From: Rotaria sp. Silwood1
Lineage: Eukaryota > Rotifera > Eurotatoria > Philodinida > Philodinidae
Assembly (NCBI GenBank): GCA_905250075.1
Contig: CAJNOP010000180.1
Location: 153,643-217,642, forward strand
Direction: 5' to 3'
DNA: 64,000 nucleotides
In this document: piece by piece, positions 27,806-40,259 of the stretch
How the letters are laid out: each line of letters begins with the position of its first letter
Numbering within the stretch: the first letter of the stretch is position 1
Program-made: the position numbers and the translations under genes
The notes under the pieces: model-generated
Databases searched by the model: none
The model's input: the letters and a program-made list of their open reading frames with translations, nothing else
What the model was told of the DNA's origin: nothing

Positions 27806-30800
27806 TCCGATTCACCCTTCTACGAATCAATATGAGCGCCATCGTGTAAAACGTTTGAATATTATGATTCAATTTGAAAATAGTCCATTTGAAGTTATTG
27901 TCGATCTACTATTACATACAGTTGGTGTGACATGTCCTAATATCGATTCTTTGTACGCGAACACATCCACTTTTTGGACATTATTATTTCTTGTCAGTGC
28001 TTGATTTTTCATCCTATCATTCTATTTGTCAGATCATGCAATTCACACCGCACACAATATTTACCGAATGAGTAAAAGAAGTGACGCAGATAATTATATC
28101 TTCGCACACTTTCGTTATCGTTTGAAATTGGTATTAAAATATTTACTCTAGAAAGTGTAACTCTCGCCAATATTCATTCGTTCTCTCAGGATATGTTTTT
28201 CTCGGCTACGTCATATGTCGAATTAAGCCTTTTTCAGGTAAGCAACACAGAATAAATAAAAAAACTTGATATAAAGCATGGCAGCACAGAAAAGAAACAG
28301 AATCGTATATGTTTGTCCAAGAATGTAGATGTCGAATCTGTTAATAATAGTCGTAAAATACAAAGCGCAGTTTAATAATTTCTTCATACGTATCTAGGTC
28401 ATCACCAAGGCGAAATATAGATATCAGATTTCTTTTTCTGCTGATACTCTACAAAATATCTACGTCAGCGTATGTAGTCAGTGCCTGTATATATATATAT
28501 ATAATCATTTGTGTTATGTTAAAGCATTGGCAAGCGAAAGACAACAAACATTTTGCAAGACATCATGAAAAAGTCTAATGCACTTTTCACCTCGGCACTC
28601 TCTTCAACATCATTAACTAGTGATCTTAGCAAATTGGCACACCTTCTCGAAGAGCAAACATCGAAATCGATACCTTCATTCATTTCTCAATCGTTTCGTT
28701 CTTTACTTATCATCGAACATTGGACATGGAAAGTACTTGGTAGTAATTCTCGACAATGGATCGATGAGCAATGCTATACGAAACTATTTTATGCTCTTGC
28801 ATCGTTCAATATGAAATTGATTTTCTGTCAGGATGATATTGAAACTGATACAAAAGTATCTCTTCTCGTTCCCGATACCATCGAACGCATCAACAATGTG
28901 TTCGAACAAATCAATAGAACTGACGATGCAACGGATGAGGCATATTTTAAAATCGTTAACCTTTGGTTCGATGTTCTCTCACATTTAATCCATGAATATA
29001 ATGAGCATGTTTCATCTGATATCGTCAATCATATCAATTACTATATCGGCTATCATTATCTGATGAGTGATCAGTACAAATTTTATTTAACCCAACTTCG
29101 AGAACCGAATCTGCAAGACTCCGTATTTACTAATAAATTACTCTTCTATATCAGAACGTGTACATTATCGGTAAACATAAGTTTGTATCAAACAAATGAA
29201 AAGTTTTCTTATACTATCGATGAGATTCTCGAACATTTCGCGAAAGATTATTCGGAAATAATTCGTGTTCATAGTTATACTGTTACGACATGGAGCAAAC
29301 AATTACTCACATGTATCACGCATCTCATCAGTCTTATCGCTTCAACTTGTTATTGGGATGGTAAGAAGACAAAAAATGTCGATGTATTTGTTCCACCGAC
29401 AGACACATCCTATGAGTTTGTACAAGCACTTATTCGTATTGTCGGTCATAAACCATTTCATGAACAAATCAAATCTCAATGGTCTAATGATGAAACAATT
29501 CTTTTTGATGCTATTTTGATGTTTCTAGTCGGCGTCACAGAAACACAAGATTTAAGTTGTCGCATGCTTTTTAGAATGGCATTGATCGATGTACTACAGA
29601 CAGTGGCTCAAACAACATTGTACGATAGAATTTGTCTTGGCGCTTACGATATTCTTGGTGTAATTTTGCCGGAAGATGAACTTAAAAGTCTAAATATAGC
29701 TGAGAACATGGTTGTATTCTTCTTCAACATTATTGAACAAGCATGGCGACATCCAACAAGAACATGCAAACAAATGCCGATTTCTCGCCTACTTCAAGGT
29801 TGGTTTCGAACATGACTTCTTTTCTAAAGCAGACATTTTGTTAGGAACACAATGGGGAGACTGAGCATTCAAGTACTAAATTGCTTTTAGAACGACATTA
29901 TTTTCAAAAGTTAGTTCTCGATGAGTGAGAACTATTTGCAAAACGATTTAGGCGTTCGAATCTATAGGTATGAGATATAGACTTTTCAAGACATTTTCTC
30001 CCATTGGAGAGAGTTTTCAAGGAAAAAACCAAGATTCAAATTTTGAGCTAAAATTCCACACACATATAGATCTGACTGAGATACGTACGAATCCACCATA
30101 TTTCCATTTTCAAATACTTCTTTGTCAAGATGTCAATGTGTTAAAGGCTTCGGGGTTTTTCTTGAAAACTGTTTATTTTAAAGATTCAATATCTTCAAAA
30201 GGAAGCGTTTAACAATAGAAATATTACGAATTCTAATGTATCTCAGTCAAATCTATAGCTATGACAAGTTTCAGCTAGAAATTCGAATCTCGATCTTTCT
30301 TTGAAGATCCTCTCTAATGGCAGAGAATGTCTTGAACAACTCATATCTCATATCCAAAGACCTGAAAGCCCAAATCGTTTTGCAACTAGTCATCACTCAT
30401 AAAGAGCTAACTTTTGAAAATAATCTCGTTTCAAAAGCGATTTAGCACTTGGATACCTATCCTTGTGAGCATATATCGACTTGTGTGCACATTCTGCATC
30501 AATGTTCCTAAATTTCGCGGATATATCGAAACGACTAGGTGTCCCGTACATATATATTTGACCAAGGATAGTTATCTAAAATAAGTGGAAACACTGAATT
30601 ACTATAGCTTTCCTGTAACATAACTGAAAAATTAATGCTTTCATATTCATTAGGTTGCGTGAATTTCTCAAAGAATGATATCATTCAACGCCAAACAGCC
30701 ACAGCGAATAAAGTACCGTTTTTGGTTGAAATGTGCGATGAATATCCAATTGTGTTCGATATTCTCTGGGGTCTTTCCTTCAATCCACTCATTCAAGAGC

Positions 30801-31684
30801 AGCTTCATTTGAACCGATCGTTTATGACCAAATTGACTCAGCTCGACAAGAACTGTACCGATGAAAACATGCTTAGAATTGTTAGTGGAATTCTCTGGAA
30901 TTTAGATTCGAAAGGAGATCAAAATGTATCATTTTCGGATAAAACCGATGGAAGATCATTTGATATCATGATAAGTTATTCACATAAGGAAAAAATTATT
31001 TGTAGACAATTATATGAAGAACTTATTCGATGCGGCTATCGTGTCTGGATCGATTTTGACCACATGCACGGCAATGTTATGGATGCCATGGCAAGAGCCA
31101 TTGAAGGATCCCACACCATAGTGATTTGTATGAGTGAACAGTACAAACGTAGTAATTATTGTCGAGCCGAAGCACAGTATGCGTTCAAACGTCAGCTCAG
31201 AATTGTACCAGTTCTCTTGCAACAATTTTATAAGCCTGATGGTTGGCTTGCATTTCTCATCGGTGAATTACTCTATGTCGACTTTACCAAACACAATTTT
31301 CTACAAGCCTTCGAAATGTTAATTAATGAACTCAATGCTCCGGCTCATCATAACAATACTCCTGATACACGTGTTGCACCATCCAAGCCAGACACTCAGG
31401 CGAAGAATGCCGTTTCACTATCAATACCAGAGCATCTTTCTACAAGTATGCGAGACTGGACACAAGCACAAGTACACGAATGGTTTACAAAACACAATCT
31501 CATGCAAATGTCTCGGCTTCTTTTTGATTATGATGGACAAAGTTTAATGTACTTGATGAAATTTGTCACTAACGATGACTCAAAACTGATTTTGTCATTA
31601 ATGGAAAAAGATTCGTTGCGACGAACGAAGCAAACTTTGTCGCTAGTTGAGTTTGCTCGTCTCTGCAGTCTCATAGAACAATAG
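27806..31684 (+). CDS. ARM-like / TIR / SAM-like domain protein
   Basis: Exon model: 27806-27996, 28033-28130, 28190-28237, 28535-29798, 30654-31684. The phases agree and give at least 876 residues. The first exon was not found, so the true start is unknown (Met codon 28565 is a fallback). The long N-terminal part is helical and armadillo-like. The TIR domain spans about residues 635-760: RSFDIMISYSHKEK, GYRVWIDFDHMHGN, SHTIVICMSEQYKRS and NYCRAEAQYAFKR. The Glu in CRAEA is at the place of the NAD-cleaving Glu of SARM1-type TIRs. A SAM-like helical end (MRDWTQAQVHEWFTKHNL, about 798-870) follows. The layout resembles SARM1 (ARM-SAM-TIR) with TIR and SAM swapped, a layout I associate with bdelloid TIR expansions. 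NADase or scaffold activity is inference. Confidence 0.8.
29867..30455. mobile_element. Long foldback element in the last intron of the TIR gene
   Basis: The left arm 29867-30085 (ATTCAAGTACTAAATTGCTT..., ATTATTTTCAAAAGTTAG, TTGCAAAACGATTTAGG, TTCAAGACATT) is mirrored by the right arm about 30225-30455 (read in reverse: CCAAGTGCTAAATCGCTT..., ATTATTTTCAAAAGTTAG, TTGCAAAACGATTTGGG, TTCAAGACATT). The arms are about 220 bp at roughly 80% identity, with a loop of about 140 bp. No coding capacity and no obvious target duplication. Confidence 0.85.
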
Positions 31685-31908
31685 AACTACTTAAACTCGT
31701 CACCGTTACAGCAATGTATCCTGTTAATAGCAATACAGCTTATTGATAACATTTACAACCATTCTATTGTACTTCATGTATAAATCTGCTATGAATTGTA
31801 GTAGAAACCGTTTTTTCTGAATCCCTGAACTTTCTCCTTTTAACGATGGATACTTTTTTCTTTTAATTGAGAAATCCAACATTTTTCAGCTAAATGATCT
31901 TGATAAAA

Positions 31909-32090
31909 GCGGGTGCTTTTCAAGGGTGTGGACCGGTGTGGATGTTAGGAGAATCGACATCAGCACCCACACACCCGCACCCTACCGCAGTTTTACTGAT
32001 CCGGTTACCGGTTTCTGTTACTGCAGTTTACCGCGGTAAACCGCCGGCTTTGGTGAATACGACGGTTTACCACTAAAAAGTGTCCGGTAT
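31909..32090. repeat. Telomere-like foldback block followed by a CCGCGG palindrome region
   Basis: 31909-31983 has a G-arm (GGGTGTGGACCGGTGTGGATG), a turn (ttaggagaatcgacatcag) and a C-arm (CACCCACACACCCGCACCC). Directly after it, 31984-32090 carries inverted ACCGGTT/ACCGCGG words, including the perfect 16-bp palindrome GTTTACCGCGGTAAAC near 32025-32040. The block begins about 225 bp after the TIR gene's stop. Confidence 0.75.
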
Positions 32091-32099
32091 TTACGACAT

Positions 32100-33960
32100 G
32101 GGCTGTCATCAAGGAAAGAACAAGAAAGAGAATAGAAGACATATACCATCAGAACAATAAGAACGCAAGTTCTCATGACTGCATGTAGAGATGGTACAAA
32201 TTATAACATTTAGTCTTAGATTAATGATTAACAAAATGATTGTGAAAATGATTTTTTTTTCGTGCGTTGTGAATTTTCGAGATAACATAGCAGATTCTTG
32301 ATTGTATATGAATAATTACTGAAGCCCCCAGGAAATTTACTTCTGATGACTTAATACATTTTAGATATGTTTCCTATTGTCGAGTGTATTTAACTTGAGA
32401 TCAAGAAAGTGAAATAACATGACAAGTAAGTGTCACTGTAACTAACTCACAGAATAAACTTCTTTCTTAGTTACTTTCATTGACAAGTTTACTCTAGCTT
32501 ACACCGAATATGAAGGCTTCAAATTATATCGAGTAATGTAAACTGTTTTGTTTTAAATGCTAGACAACAAAAGAAAACATATCATCACTTTTCATATAGA
32601 CAAACTGAATAAAAATTTCAACAATAAGCCTTTTTTTCGTTTTAAAATAATGTTTCAAAGATTGCTTTCTTCATAACTATCAAAGAATTTTTTCGAGGCG
32701 GCTCAGTTTTATATGGAATAGAGAAACTTAGAAGTTCTTACAACGATGTCGAATTTAATCACTGGTTTCATCATCGGAAAATGTATCCATCTGTCTATAT
32801 ACACCCATTTTTGATATCAGAATAAGAGCTGTAATGATTACTTGCTCAATAATCAATTCATTTTGTCAAAATCTATTGAATGATAGATATAATATGTATG
32901 ATTTTCAGTGAATTACAGGTTAACTTCAGCATTAGTGGATGAGTGTATGAGTGTTCGTCTCGTCTACACTCGCACTCAACAGTGTGGCTATTTTCAGGAA
33001 AAACAACTTAAACTCATCTGTGGTTCATGATCATCCAAGATCTCCAGAAAGAAAGCATTTAAGAATTTGTAGTGTATACTAGTTATCGAGATCTATTTAC
33101 ACTGAAATTCTCAAACATTTTACAAAGCCGGTTGTTTTCTTATTTTCTTTCATAAACAGCAATATATCTATATAAGAAAATCACACAACAAAATAGAGTA
33201 CACGCATAGCCAATATTGAGAGAAAGAAGACAGAAGAGAGGTAGTACTCCCAGTTAGCACTACTAGCTAACATTAAGCATCATGTTAAGTGTTGTATGTG
33301 ATTTTTTTCCATAACTTCATGTCCTTGAGAAAAACGCTCTCATGTTCTTTATTTCTCTTTTTCTAATTCGAGTTTCGCTTCTTAGAACTACAAATATAAA
33401 TGAAGTTTGTCGAAAGTCATAAGAAACTCTGAAAGAAAAAGAGTATCAAATTACTAGAAACCTACAATAGAAGTATCCTAGCTTTTCTTTATTTGGTTCC
33501 AGCCTTTTTAATTCCTATAGTAATTAAAATCGACGTCGCTATGTAGACAGAGACGAGCGTTGTTCACGATGCTGAAATAAAATGTCAATTACACATAAAA
33601 AGATTTTCTAGCTGTGAAAATGAGTATAAATAAGAGCATGCATATATTCAGACACTTGTTCATATCCGTTACTCTACCATGAAGCTGCACAGAGGATCTT
33701 CATGTAATGCTCTCAGAATTCCATGAGTGCAATTCGAATTATAAACGATAAATTGAGATGAAATTTTACCTCTGGCTTTTTTCTCACTAAAATGACATAG
33801 ACTTATCTTTTTGATTTCTTTAATTTTCAAATCAAAGCTACACACTCAATTCTACATTCATAATTAAACTCAAATTAGACAAGTCATTTGAGTTGATACT
33901 AAGACATTCCAGTTTCTCATCGGTAGAGTAACTTTCGACCGATCCTATACTTGAAAACAA
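32100..33960. other. Intergenic, one weak telomere-like hairpin
   Basis: A degenerate hairpin (GTGGATGAGTGTATGAGTG ... CACTCGCACTCAACA) lies at about 32934-32987. Otherwise AT-rich sequence with no supported gene. Confidence 0.45.
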
Positions 33961-33964
33961 TTAA

Positions 33965-35821
33965 TTAATAGAATTTGAATCGTTTTTTTCGACTCTCATC
34001 TATCGTAGGTGACTTTCTTCCAAAATTTTGCCAATAGATTTCTGAGAATGTTGCTGAATCAAGCCAAACGGTAAACCAAGATCCATCGCGTCGAAATATA
34101 AATTGGGATCTTGGTGGCCATTGATGAATCCACATTTCTTTATCCAATTTATTAAATAAAGTGAAGTTTCGATCAATAATGTTGAAAGTAAGACTGCGAA
34201 GATACGGCAAATATGTGCTTAGCATTGGAAAATAATCTAATTTCAGTGAATCAATCACCATATGTTCAATAAAAGGGAAGAGCCGACGGATAACTTGAAT
34301 CATATTTTCGTTAAAAGCTCTTTTAGTGCATGATAAATTGATAGATTTCAGTTGATCGTTTATTCCTATTTGCGATTCATGATACAGAATCAATTGAGTA
34401 GTATTCAACTTGAGTGATTTAACATGTTTGGTCAGAGTCAACAATGAAACAGTTGTAATTGAATCATATCCACATAGTGAAATATCGAGTTCTTCAATTC
34501 TCAGACAATTCACGTATTTACTTATCCACTTAACAAGATCTTTCTCTAGATAACCAATGACAAGACTTCGAACATTGTTAAAGAAATATTGAGATGATAG
34601 AAGAGAGGAGTTCCCATAGAAATGTAAACTTGTGATAGTATTTATTGGAGAGATACTACTGTTTGTTGGCCGTACTAATGCCATTTGAAATTCTGTATTT
34701 CGCCCATTCGATTTTCGGCTCTGTTGCATGTTCAAAGTCCGTCTTTGCCGATCAAAAACATGATAATTCGTATCTAGGTCATCCGGCAGTTGTTCATCAT
34801 CCAAGATCAATATATGAAAGTTGATCTTTTCAATCCAGAATAATGTTTGAAATGAGACGACTACTTCTTCAAGATTACGCTTTTCTAGACGAGATAGACT
34901 CATTTTCAAACAAAAATGTGTCAAACGTGGTAATGCGTTTTTAATGAGATGTTCCCAAGCACTGGCATTGATCAGAGCATCATGAGCAGTTATTTCTAAT
35001 CGATAAAGATTAGGTGCAGTTCGTAGAAATTGTGTGACCATTTCAAATGTCTGGGAAGCGTTTTTGTCGAAATGTAAAATCAATGTTTGAAGATAATCCA
35101 TGGGTGCATAGTCCAACTTGGTTCGTACTTCTACCTGAAAAATATATGACAAGTTCTCGATCAATCGAGCATTAAGGTATCGAAGGTTAATAGTACATCG
35201 AACTATCGACTGTAGAGTACTCCATGTGCAATTCACACCTTTTATATTCAAATGTTCAATATTGGATGAAGCTGGCTTTAAAAATGGCCAAAACAAGACA
35301 TCCGTCTCGATAGCCATAGAGAATCGTTTTAACGTTGGTAAACAAAATAATCTTTCAACAATATTTCTAAAATCGTATACTAGTGATGAGTGCGCTATTT
35401 CAATTGACAAAGTATTCAGACTCTTCAGATTACTCAATGAATAGAGAGCCCTTTCTACTGTTGTCCAATTAGCTGTTGCAGTATCGAAATGAAAATGTAA
35501 TGTCTGAAGATTAATAAATGGCTTGAACGATGGAAATAAAGATAGAAAAGAATGTATTTGACCTGGTGTATCCCATTCTGATAAAGCTAGTTCTCTAATT
35601 CTATCGATCAACGATGGAAATAGACTCATACATAGACCAAAATCATCCTTTCGACAACGCATAAAATCAAATCGAAATTGTTGACATCGAGCAATCACAC
35701 CATCGATGCGACTATTGAGTTGTTCGGCAAATGCCATCAATATATCGACTCCATTGACATGTTTTTCGAAAATATCAAGCAAAATTTCATTGGGTAACGA
35801 TTCCAGTTTTGACAGCGACAT
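33965..35821 (-). CDS. F-box protein with leucine-rich-like C-terminal region, 618 aa
   Basis: A single uninterrupted exon. The N-terminus has the F-box pattern LESLPNEILLDIFEKHV, which in other proteins binds Skp1 in SCF ubiquitin ligases. The remainder holds irregular leucine-rich segments such as NLQTLHFHF, LKSLNTLSIEI, LRYLNARLIENLSYIF and LRIEELDISLCGYDS, consistent with an LRR-like substrate-binding half. The role is presumably as a substrate adaptor for protein degradation; the target is unknown. Single-exon F-box genes of this kind are, to my knowledge, abundant in bdelloids. The start is the first Met of the frame (MSLSKLESLPNE), with the F-box immediately after it, so it is convincing. 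No signs of decay. Confidence 0.85.
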   Translation of the reverse strand: MSLSKLESLPNEILLDIFEKHVNGVDILMAFAEQLNSRIDGVIARCQQFRFDFMRCRKDDFGLCMSLFPSLIDRIRELALSEWDTPGQIHSFLSLFPSFKPFINLQTLHFHFDTATANWTTVERALYSLSNLKSLNTLSIEIAHSSLVYDFRNIVERLFCLPTLKRFSMAIETDVLFWPFLKPASSNIEHLNIKGVNCTWSTLQSIVRCTINLRYLNARLIENLSYIFQVEVRTKLDYAPMDYLQTLILHFDKNASQTFEMVTQFLRTAPNLYRLEITAHDALINASAWEHLIKNALPRLTHFCLKMSLSRLEKRNLEEVVVSFQTLFWIEKINFHILILDDEQLPDDLDTNYHVFDRQRRTLNMQQSRKSNGRNTEFQMALVRPTNSSISPINTITSLHFYGNSSLLSSQYFFNNVRSLVIGYLEKDLVKWISKYVNCLRIEELDISLCGYDSITTVSLLTLTKHVKSLKLNTTQLILYHESQIGINDQLKSINLSCTKRAFNENMIQVIRRLFPFIEHMVIDSLKLDYFPMLSTYLPYLRSLTFNIIDRNFTLFNKLDKEMWIHQWPPRSQFIFRRDGSWFTVWLDSATFSEIYWQNFGRKSPTIDESRKKRFKFY

Positions 35822-35829
35822 TTTTACTG

Positions 35830-38800
35830 AGGTTGTTGCAGAATGATTGTATGTTGTGTGAAAGATGTGTTTTGGGTTTCTATTCCTTTTTTCCTTCTCT
35901 TGTGAATCATGCTCACTGACGAAATTTTATGTATTGCGAAAGATGTGTGGGCGTCATCGTCATTCTGCTTTTCACAGACATTGCACACGTTAATGTAGAT
36001 TTGTCCTTATTATTTTATGACTCATGTGATTCATATGATTCATGATAGAGGTAAGTATAGACGTCCAAGAAAGAAAATGTTGCATTAAATGGGATGAAAA
36101 GCTTCGAATAGAACAACACTGCTCAGATTCAAAAAAAAATGTAATTACAGCAATGTCGGTAATTGCAAATACATACCCATGTTAAGAAAAAAGACTAAAA
36201 ATCTGATTAAACTCAATTTTTTTCAAGAATAATCAATAAAAAATCGATTAAAAGTATCAAATGTTGATTAAATTCGATGGAACATTTGATCATAATTGAT
36301 TTTGGGTGGTTTTAGAAACAATCGATCAGAATCATTTGTTTTTATAAGGATACAAATTAATGGTTTAAAATTATAACCGATTTCGTATTTATCCCATTTC
36401 ATTGGGCTGCTTTATCATACAGGTTCTGAATAGTTGTTCAAGTTATCTACACAGACTATATCGTTCTTTAAATCTGAAACAGAATAACAGGTAAAAGTTG
36501 ATCACTACAATTTTTGTGCTTGATATAAAGACAGACACTCTTTGTGTTGGGTCAGAGACCTGGGATACGTCGACTACCAAATCTGGCAGATGATTTACGA
36601 AATAATAAAGTGATCATCACTCTCTCTTTATATCACTTATGATATTCTCATGTACACTTTTCTACACAGACATACAGGTCATATGATCTTAGTAGTAGTT
36701 TTATCGGGACCGAACTTTTTCATACTATTGTAGAAAAGATTGTACAGAATAAACTACAAGGCACACCATGAATATAGCTAATAGAGATGGTGTGGTAAAT
36801 GGCAAGAACGACATATTGAAGAGTATACTGACCGTTTTCTTCATTTAGTTTTCGCAAATAAAACTAAGTCTTTTCGATTCTTCATATAATTTGCTTATAA
36901 TATGGATCATTTAGTCATAGTTTTCTCATTGTGTTGGGATAAAAGTGTATGAGTGTCTTACCATTTGAGGTATCTGCAATAGGAATGTATTTCAAAACTT
37001 TCTTATCCGTTTCTCATATGATTAGAGCAATATTTACTAATTGCTTCTTAGTTACTTAATTAATCAATTTTAGTTAATAGTCAGCTGAAAGAGCAGACAT
37101 TTTTAAATATGTTGATGTTGAAAGGACTTGTTTGAAGAAAAAACAAACTCTTGTATAAAATTGAAATTAAGAGAAAGATGACTCATGTAATAAATTTATA
37201 TAAAAATTCTTCAGTTGAACATTGTGACCTCTCTCTGAAAGCTCACAATGACATTGAATAAAATTGAAATTGCAGCTATTTTGGGCCCATTTATATATAT
37301 CAGTCCATTTTAAAGAAACTCATACAACTCTCTAGTTACTGCCATAGTTAGTTTTTTTTTAAAGAGTTTTTTAATAGTTATGTCTTTCTTTATTTCATTT
37401 TTTTTTAGTCTACATTATCTATTTACGTAATAGTTTCATTGATATCTACATCTACATTCATACTAAAAACTAATCAAAAGTTTATCTTCTCTAGAATAAA
37501 ATGAATGTGATCAAATATATTTAATTGAATCATATTCACTATTGTAGGAGCTCTTCTTCTACTATTGTTCAAAAAATCTTCATTCTTTTAAGATTTAATA
37601 TTGATAGAATGTGTTAAAAGAATTCTTAGCAGACAGTCGTATTTCTTCCACACTATTGATAAAGCAAAATTGATTTGATATTTTAGGATGTGGATGGGTG
37701 AAGAGAACATTCACACAAGAAAGTAAGAAACAGAAACCTGGTCACATTCCTTTCAGATTTCTGTAGTCCGTAATAGGCATTAATCTGTGATCAAAGTATG
37801 AGCACAGTCAATCGCAGACAATATACACGTCCATTAATATGAAGAATCTATAGAGCTGAATTGAGTGCGATGCAAGCATAATTCTTTCAAAATATAAAGA
37901 AAGGCGAATGATTCTTCCTCTAAACGAGCTTAGTAAACATATCTCTATAATGTCACGATTTTATGTATGAAAAAATTTCCTTCGGAAGGATGTCGCTGTT
38001 GTTTTTCTGGCAAGCTTTCAGGATATTTTACATTTGTTGAATTATGATGAAAAGACAGGCTTTACGCTTGTTTTCTCCTCTACGAATATGAACTTTGAGT
38101 TCTTTTAATTGATATTTTATCGAAATAAAACGAATGAACAAATCTGTTTTTTTTATCTAGGTTCACACAAAAAAAAGTGCAAACTGCATTTGATGCAACG
38201 AAATTGATAATGACTGGAAGTCAGTTTAATTCAAATGATTGCCATGTAGTTTATATGTATGAGCAATTTTGAATATTTAGAATTTCTTATTCGATCAAAA
38301 AATGTTCATTTCATCGAGATGTACACAATTAACTAGATTCTTTTCTATTTTACATTAAATTAGAGTTAACTTCTACTTAACAATGAGAGTTTTGATCGCA
38401 TGAACATAAGCATGCATTGAATCTGGTTTATGGTTTCTTTATTAAAAGTTCACATCGGATGACATTATTATCCAAGGTTCTTTTATCTGATATTATTGAT
38501 TATTTGCTTGTTACATGGATTATATTTCAGTACGTACAAAATTTTTAAATATTTTCGGTTAATTTTGCTATTCGATAAATGCTTGTCAATAATGCAAGTC
38601 TTGGAACAATTTTATTAGTAAATCTAATAAACGATGATCATAACCCATAGTATATTAAATAGAAAAGCATGTTGCTATTTATTGAACTACCTTTTTCATG
38701 GATAGATTAATTCTAAATTTAAAATTTGCATTTATTTATCACATAAGCCATACAGATGCTATTGATAAAACAAGTATATCATTTAAAGTATTCACTATTG

Positions 38801-39330
38801 AATATTTTAAGAAAGTGAATGACAATTGCAAATATTAGTATTCATTTAGATTACTTATAAAACACTTATGCAAAACATTTTAAAAATGATGTATAGTTAT
38901 TATCAAATGGAAATAACAACTCAAAAACAAACTTGTGTTTGTATTGCTATATTAGTTTGACAAACAATGAAGACTATTTAAATCTTTATATGAATTTGAA
39001 GATGATTTATATTCATCTTGTTTTTTTATAGCTGTTGAGGAAAGGATCAATAAGTGGTCCACAGAATTGAAAGAAACATCATTTTGCTAGGACAGATTAC
39101 ATAAGTCATTATTCAATCAGAAGGAAGACAGGATGTGAATGTGGATGTAGTGTAAGAAAAGGCATGCACTCTCACCACCCCTATGCGATGATCACTTTCA
39201 CTAGAAACGAGCAAAACAAATAACTTTCGATTATGAAACTTTCTCACACATGCCTACACTGTCTCTATATCCATCAATGCTTGTGAATTAAAATATCAAA
39301 CATATTGATGCGAATTTTTGTTCTTTTTCA
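35830..39330. other. Intergenic with short foldbacks
   Basis: About 36200-36345 has AATCTGATTAAAC and ATCGATTAAAA words with an inverted pair (ATCAAATGTT ... AACATTTGAT) and resembles the element at 40864. Weak telomere-like hairpins lie at about 37684-37715 (TGTGGATGGGTG ... CATTCACACA) and 39132-39182. No supported gene. Confidence 0.45.
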
Positions 39331-39361
39331 TGAATTTCATGATCATTTGTTTATTTTTATT

Positions 39362-39862
39362 TCACAAATTTTTCAAATATTGATTTCTTAATACACGCAA
39401 ATAGTTAATAAGCTTTTCGATACCATTGACTAATTTTCCATATTCAAATGTTACACGTTTGCTTTTATTTGACCAATTAATTTGAATCCATTCTGCACCG
39501 CCATCTGCACAATCAGGACATCCTATACGATCGTTTAGCCTTCGAAATTTGCGTACATCCACAAGAGCAATAATTTTTCGCCATTGAATCGAGTTAAAAC
39601 GAAATCGTCGTCGAATAGTTGGATATTTTATTTGCTTTCCATTAGGTTCTTTCAATGCAATTAATTGAGGTGGAATATTTGTTATATAAATTGATCGGCG
39701 ACAATAACCAAGACATTCTCCAAATGATGTTCCACTTGAAATTGAACGAATATCATCATTTTTATGTATCAATTTTGTTTTTGCTGGGTGTCCACCTAAC
39801 ACCACTAATAGAAAGACAACGATGAGAGCATGCCACAACATGTTTTTCACTTTAAATACCAA
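39362..39862 (-). CDS. Small secreted protein, copy 1, 166 aa
   Basis: A short charged N-terminus followed by a hydrophobic run (HALIVVFLLVVLGG) looks like a signal peptide of about 28 residues. The mature part has SSGTSFGECLGYCRRSI, IPPQLIALKEPNG, RIGCPDCADGGAEWIQINW and KRVTFEYGK. The Cys pairs (GECLGYC and CPDC) suggest disulphides. I do not know a named family. A paralogue lies at 44129-44629 with the same length and about 75-80% identity, and the similarity covers about 80 bp upstream and 30 bp downstream. The frame is intact. Function unknown; secretion is inferred from the signal peptide. Confidence 0.75.
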   Translation of the reverse strand: MVFKVKNMLWHALIVVFLLVVLGGHPAKTKLIHKNDDIRSISSGTSFGECLGYCRRSIYITNIPPQLIALKEPNGKQIKYPTIRRRFRFNSIQWRKIIALVDVRKFRRLNDRIGCPDCADGGAEWIQINWSNKSKRVTFEYGKLVNGIEKLINYLRVLRNQYLKNL

Positions 39863-40259
39863 CGCACGTGCTATTATGCAGAAAGAAACACAATAAAAAA
39901 AGGTTTTACTGTTATCGGTTCTTTTCTAATGAAAAAAAATGACCCCATTCTACACGGAATAGCGGAGGTTCCCATAAGTAATTGCACAATACTCAAAAAA
40001 TCACATTTAATAAATGAAAAAAAAATCTTTGCAGTCAAAGCTACATGAAAAGGAACTTTGGTCCAATCTTATTCGACACAACAGCATAGTCTTATATGAT
40101 GATTCTGATTATGTCATATCCACTCAGAAAGAGAACCTTTCACGAAATTTTATAGAGCAGTTGCTTTCTATACAATATCGTGTTTCTTTCTCAGCGATAG
40201 GAAGCTTTTCGAATGATAAAAGAACACAACCCCGATTGGTTGCATTTCTACGTTAGTAC

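Noticed and set aside
34000..35800. Plus-strand frame 35226-35444
   Set aside because: A shadow of the F-box gene on the other strand.
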